DNA of 64,000 bases from Mesorhizobium sp. WSM4311. Lineage in GTDB: Bacteria; Pseudomonadota; Alphaproteobacteria; Rhizobiales; Rhizobiaceae. This document shows positions 62,949-64,000 of the stretch, piece by piece; position 1 is the first letter of the stretch, and each line of letters opens with the position of its first letter. The position numbers were made by a program, and so were the translations under genes. The notes beneath the pieces are model-generated. The model ran no database searches and was not told where the DNA came from. It saw nothing but the letters and a program-made list of their open reading frames with translations. The stretch covers positions 124,001 to 188,000 of the forward strand of contig NZ_NSFV01000003.1 in the NCBI RefSeq assembly GCF_002295115.1, read 5' to 3'.

Positions 62949-63926
62949 ATGAACGTCTTACGGTTTTTCCTTTCAATCGCTGTGTTGCTTCTGGCATCAG
63001 TCTTCGTGATTGCTCCGGCTTCCGCGCAAGCGACACGGACCTGGGTTTCCGGCGTCGGCAACGACGCCGATCCGTGCAGCCGGACGGCACCTTGCAAGAC
63101 GTTTGCCGGCGCCATCTCGAAGACGGCGACGGCCGGCGAGATCAACTGTCTGGACCCGGGCGGATTTGGCGCGGTCACCATCACCAAATCCATCACAATC
63201 GACTGCAGAACGACTGAAGGCGGTGTGCTTTCGGCGCTCGTGAACGGCATCATCATAAACACGACTGTCGGCTCCGTCGTGCATCTTCGCGGCCTCGACA
63301 TAGACGGCGTGGGCACTGGACTCGACGGCGTGCGGATGATCGGCCAAGGTCAACTGCATATCGAGGACTGCAACATCGAGCGGGTGACCAGTAATGGCGT
63401 CGAATTTCTTCCCAACGGCGCCAGCGAACTCTACATAATCAATACACGGATAGCCGAGGCAGCCGGTGGCGCCGTTCTGATCAAAACGACTGGCGCCATC
63501 GGCATCAATGCCATCCTGTCCAGGGTGGAACTGACCAACAGCGCCAATGGCATTCTTGTCGACGGCACCGGCAACACCTCTGCCATGAACGTGGCGCTGA
63601 CCGACAGCCTGGTCAGCGGCAACAGCGGCAACGGGGTGGCGGTCAAGTCCGTCGCCGCGGCATCGTCGGTACGCGCGACGATCGTCAACACCACGATCAG
63701 TTCCAATGCCGGCGTCGGCGTGAATGCCAACGGCGCCGCCGCCAGCGGCGCCGGCAGCGCCATCGCCTTTCTCGGCGCCTCGACGGTGTTCGGCAATGTC
63801 ACCGGGGTCAGCAACACCAGCAGCGGCGCCGTCCAGTCGTTCAAGAACAACATGATCTCGGGCAACGTGGCCGACGGCACGCCAATCGCGGCCTTCCCCG
63901 GCCCTGGCGGCACGCCGCTGCAATAA
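62949..63926 (+). CDS. Secreted right-handed parallel beta-helix protein
   Basis: 325 aa. Signal peptide MNVLRFFLSIAVLLLASVFV with cleavage near SAQA. The mature part starts TRTWVSGVGNDADPCSRTAP, CKTFAGAISKTATAGEINCL, with cysteines, then repeats of about 22-25 residues rich in N-G-V/I (NIERVTSNGVEF; SNAGVGVNANGAAAS; SNGNGVAV-like segments) as in pectate-lyase-type helices. No catalytic residues assigned. AGGAGGGG lies 4-5 nt before the ATG. The long leader suggests post-transcriptional control. Confidence 0.88.
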   Translation: MNVLRFFLSIAVLLLASVFVIAPASAQATRTWVSGVGNDADPCSRTAPCKTFAGAISKTATAGEINCLDPGGFGAVTITKSITIDCRTTEGGVLSALVNGIIINTTVGSVVHLRGLDIDGVGTGLDGVRMIGQGQLHIEDCNIERVTSNGVEFLPNGASELYIINTRIAEAAGGAVLIKTTGAIGINAILSRVELTNSANGILVDGTGNTSAMNVALTDSLVSGNSGNGVAVKSVAAASSVRATIVNTTISSNAGVGVNANGAAASGAGSAIAFLGASTVFGNVTGVSNTSSGAVQSFKNNMISGNVADGTPIAAFPGPGGTPLQ

Positions 63927-63930
63927 GCGC

Positions 63931-64000
63931 CTGCCGCCTGCATGCGGCAGCATGAAACAAAGGCGATGCCGCCTGCCTCTCGATGGGCAGCGCGGCATCG
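63931..64000 (+). terminator. Two stem-loops after the beta-helix gene
   Basis: CTGCCGC (63931-63937) / GCGGCAG (63944-63950) follows the stop by 4 bp. A second, larger stem CGATGCCG (63964-63971) / CGGCATCG (63993-64000) with an inner CTGCC/GGCAG pairing runs to the window edge. Any U tract would lie beyond it, so terminator function is likely but unproven. Confidence 0.5.

Overview
The window is a GC-rich, densely packed bacterial chromosome segment. It most resembles a Rhizobiales genome of the Mesorhizobium/Phyllobacteriaceae type. The evidence is the B12-dependent ribonucleotide reductase, the alphaproteobacterial ATPase zeta subunit (DUF1476), the split purS/purQ/purL genes, a CGFS glutaredoxin next to BolA, several DUF1127 small proteins, BTLCP and DUF2259 secreted proteins, and short palindromic repeats of the kind scattered through rhizobial chromosomes. 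Genus is an inference. No rRNA, tRNA, CRISPR array, insertion sequence, integrase or phage gene was seen.

Layout. 1-2317 is the 3' part of nrdJ, followed by two AT-richer orphan genes (2348-3376). 3.4-18.4 kb is a mixed stretch: an acyltransferase, a DUF3592 protein, a methyltransferase, a LysR regulator, VOC, GH25 and DedA proteins, a phosphodiester glycosidase-like protein, a BTLCP protease, uppP, a GNAT, a GFA protein, a 2OG-Fe(II) oxygenase, an AHSA1 protein and a ParB-like protein. 18.5-24.0 kb is a tight plus-strand operon (DMFase-like large subunit, class III aminotransferase, BKACE enzyme, diamine-acetyltransferase-like GNAT, deacetylase-family amidohydrolase) that looks like an undescribed catabolic route for an amide or amine. 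It converges on a minus-strand pair (class V aminotransferase, aldo-keto reductase).

30.2-35.7 kb is a minus-strand operon for molybdenum-hydroxylase maturation: flavin reductase, MoxR ATPase, CoxE-type VWA protein, XdhC split into two genes, and a molybdopterin-binding/cytidylyltransferase fusion. No target molybdoenzyme lies in the window. 35.9-37.9 kb couples a periplasmic binding protein to an N-terminal-nucleophile P1 peptidase.

39.6-52.5 kb is the purine region: purB, then purC-purS-(small coiled-coil gene)-purQ, then purL behind a possible seven-codon leader ORF whose stop overlaps the purL start. Between them lie the ATPase zeta subunit, a glutathione transferase/lipoprotein/membrane-protein cascade and a MocR-type regulator. 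53.2-53.9 kb carries bolA and grxD (Fe-S trafficking). 54-62.4 kb holds an MFS exporter, an inositol-phosphatase-like enzyme, ttcA, rpsD with its own promoter and terminator, an RNase II-like enzyme with an altered active-site motif, murI and a SPOUT methyltransferase overlapping murI. The right edge is a secreted parallel beta-helix protein behind a long, strongly structured leader.

Most starts were chosen by Shine-Dalgarno spacing. Functional names come from recognising family motifs by eye; no database search was possible.
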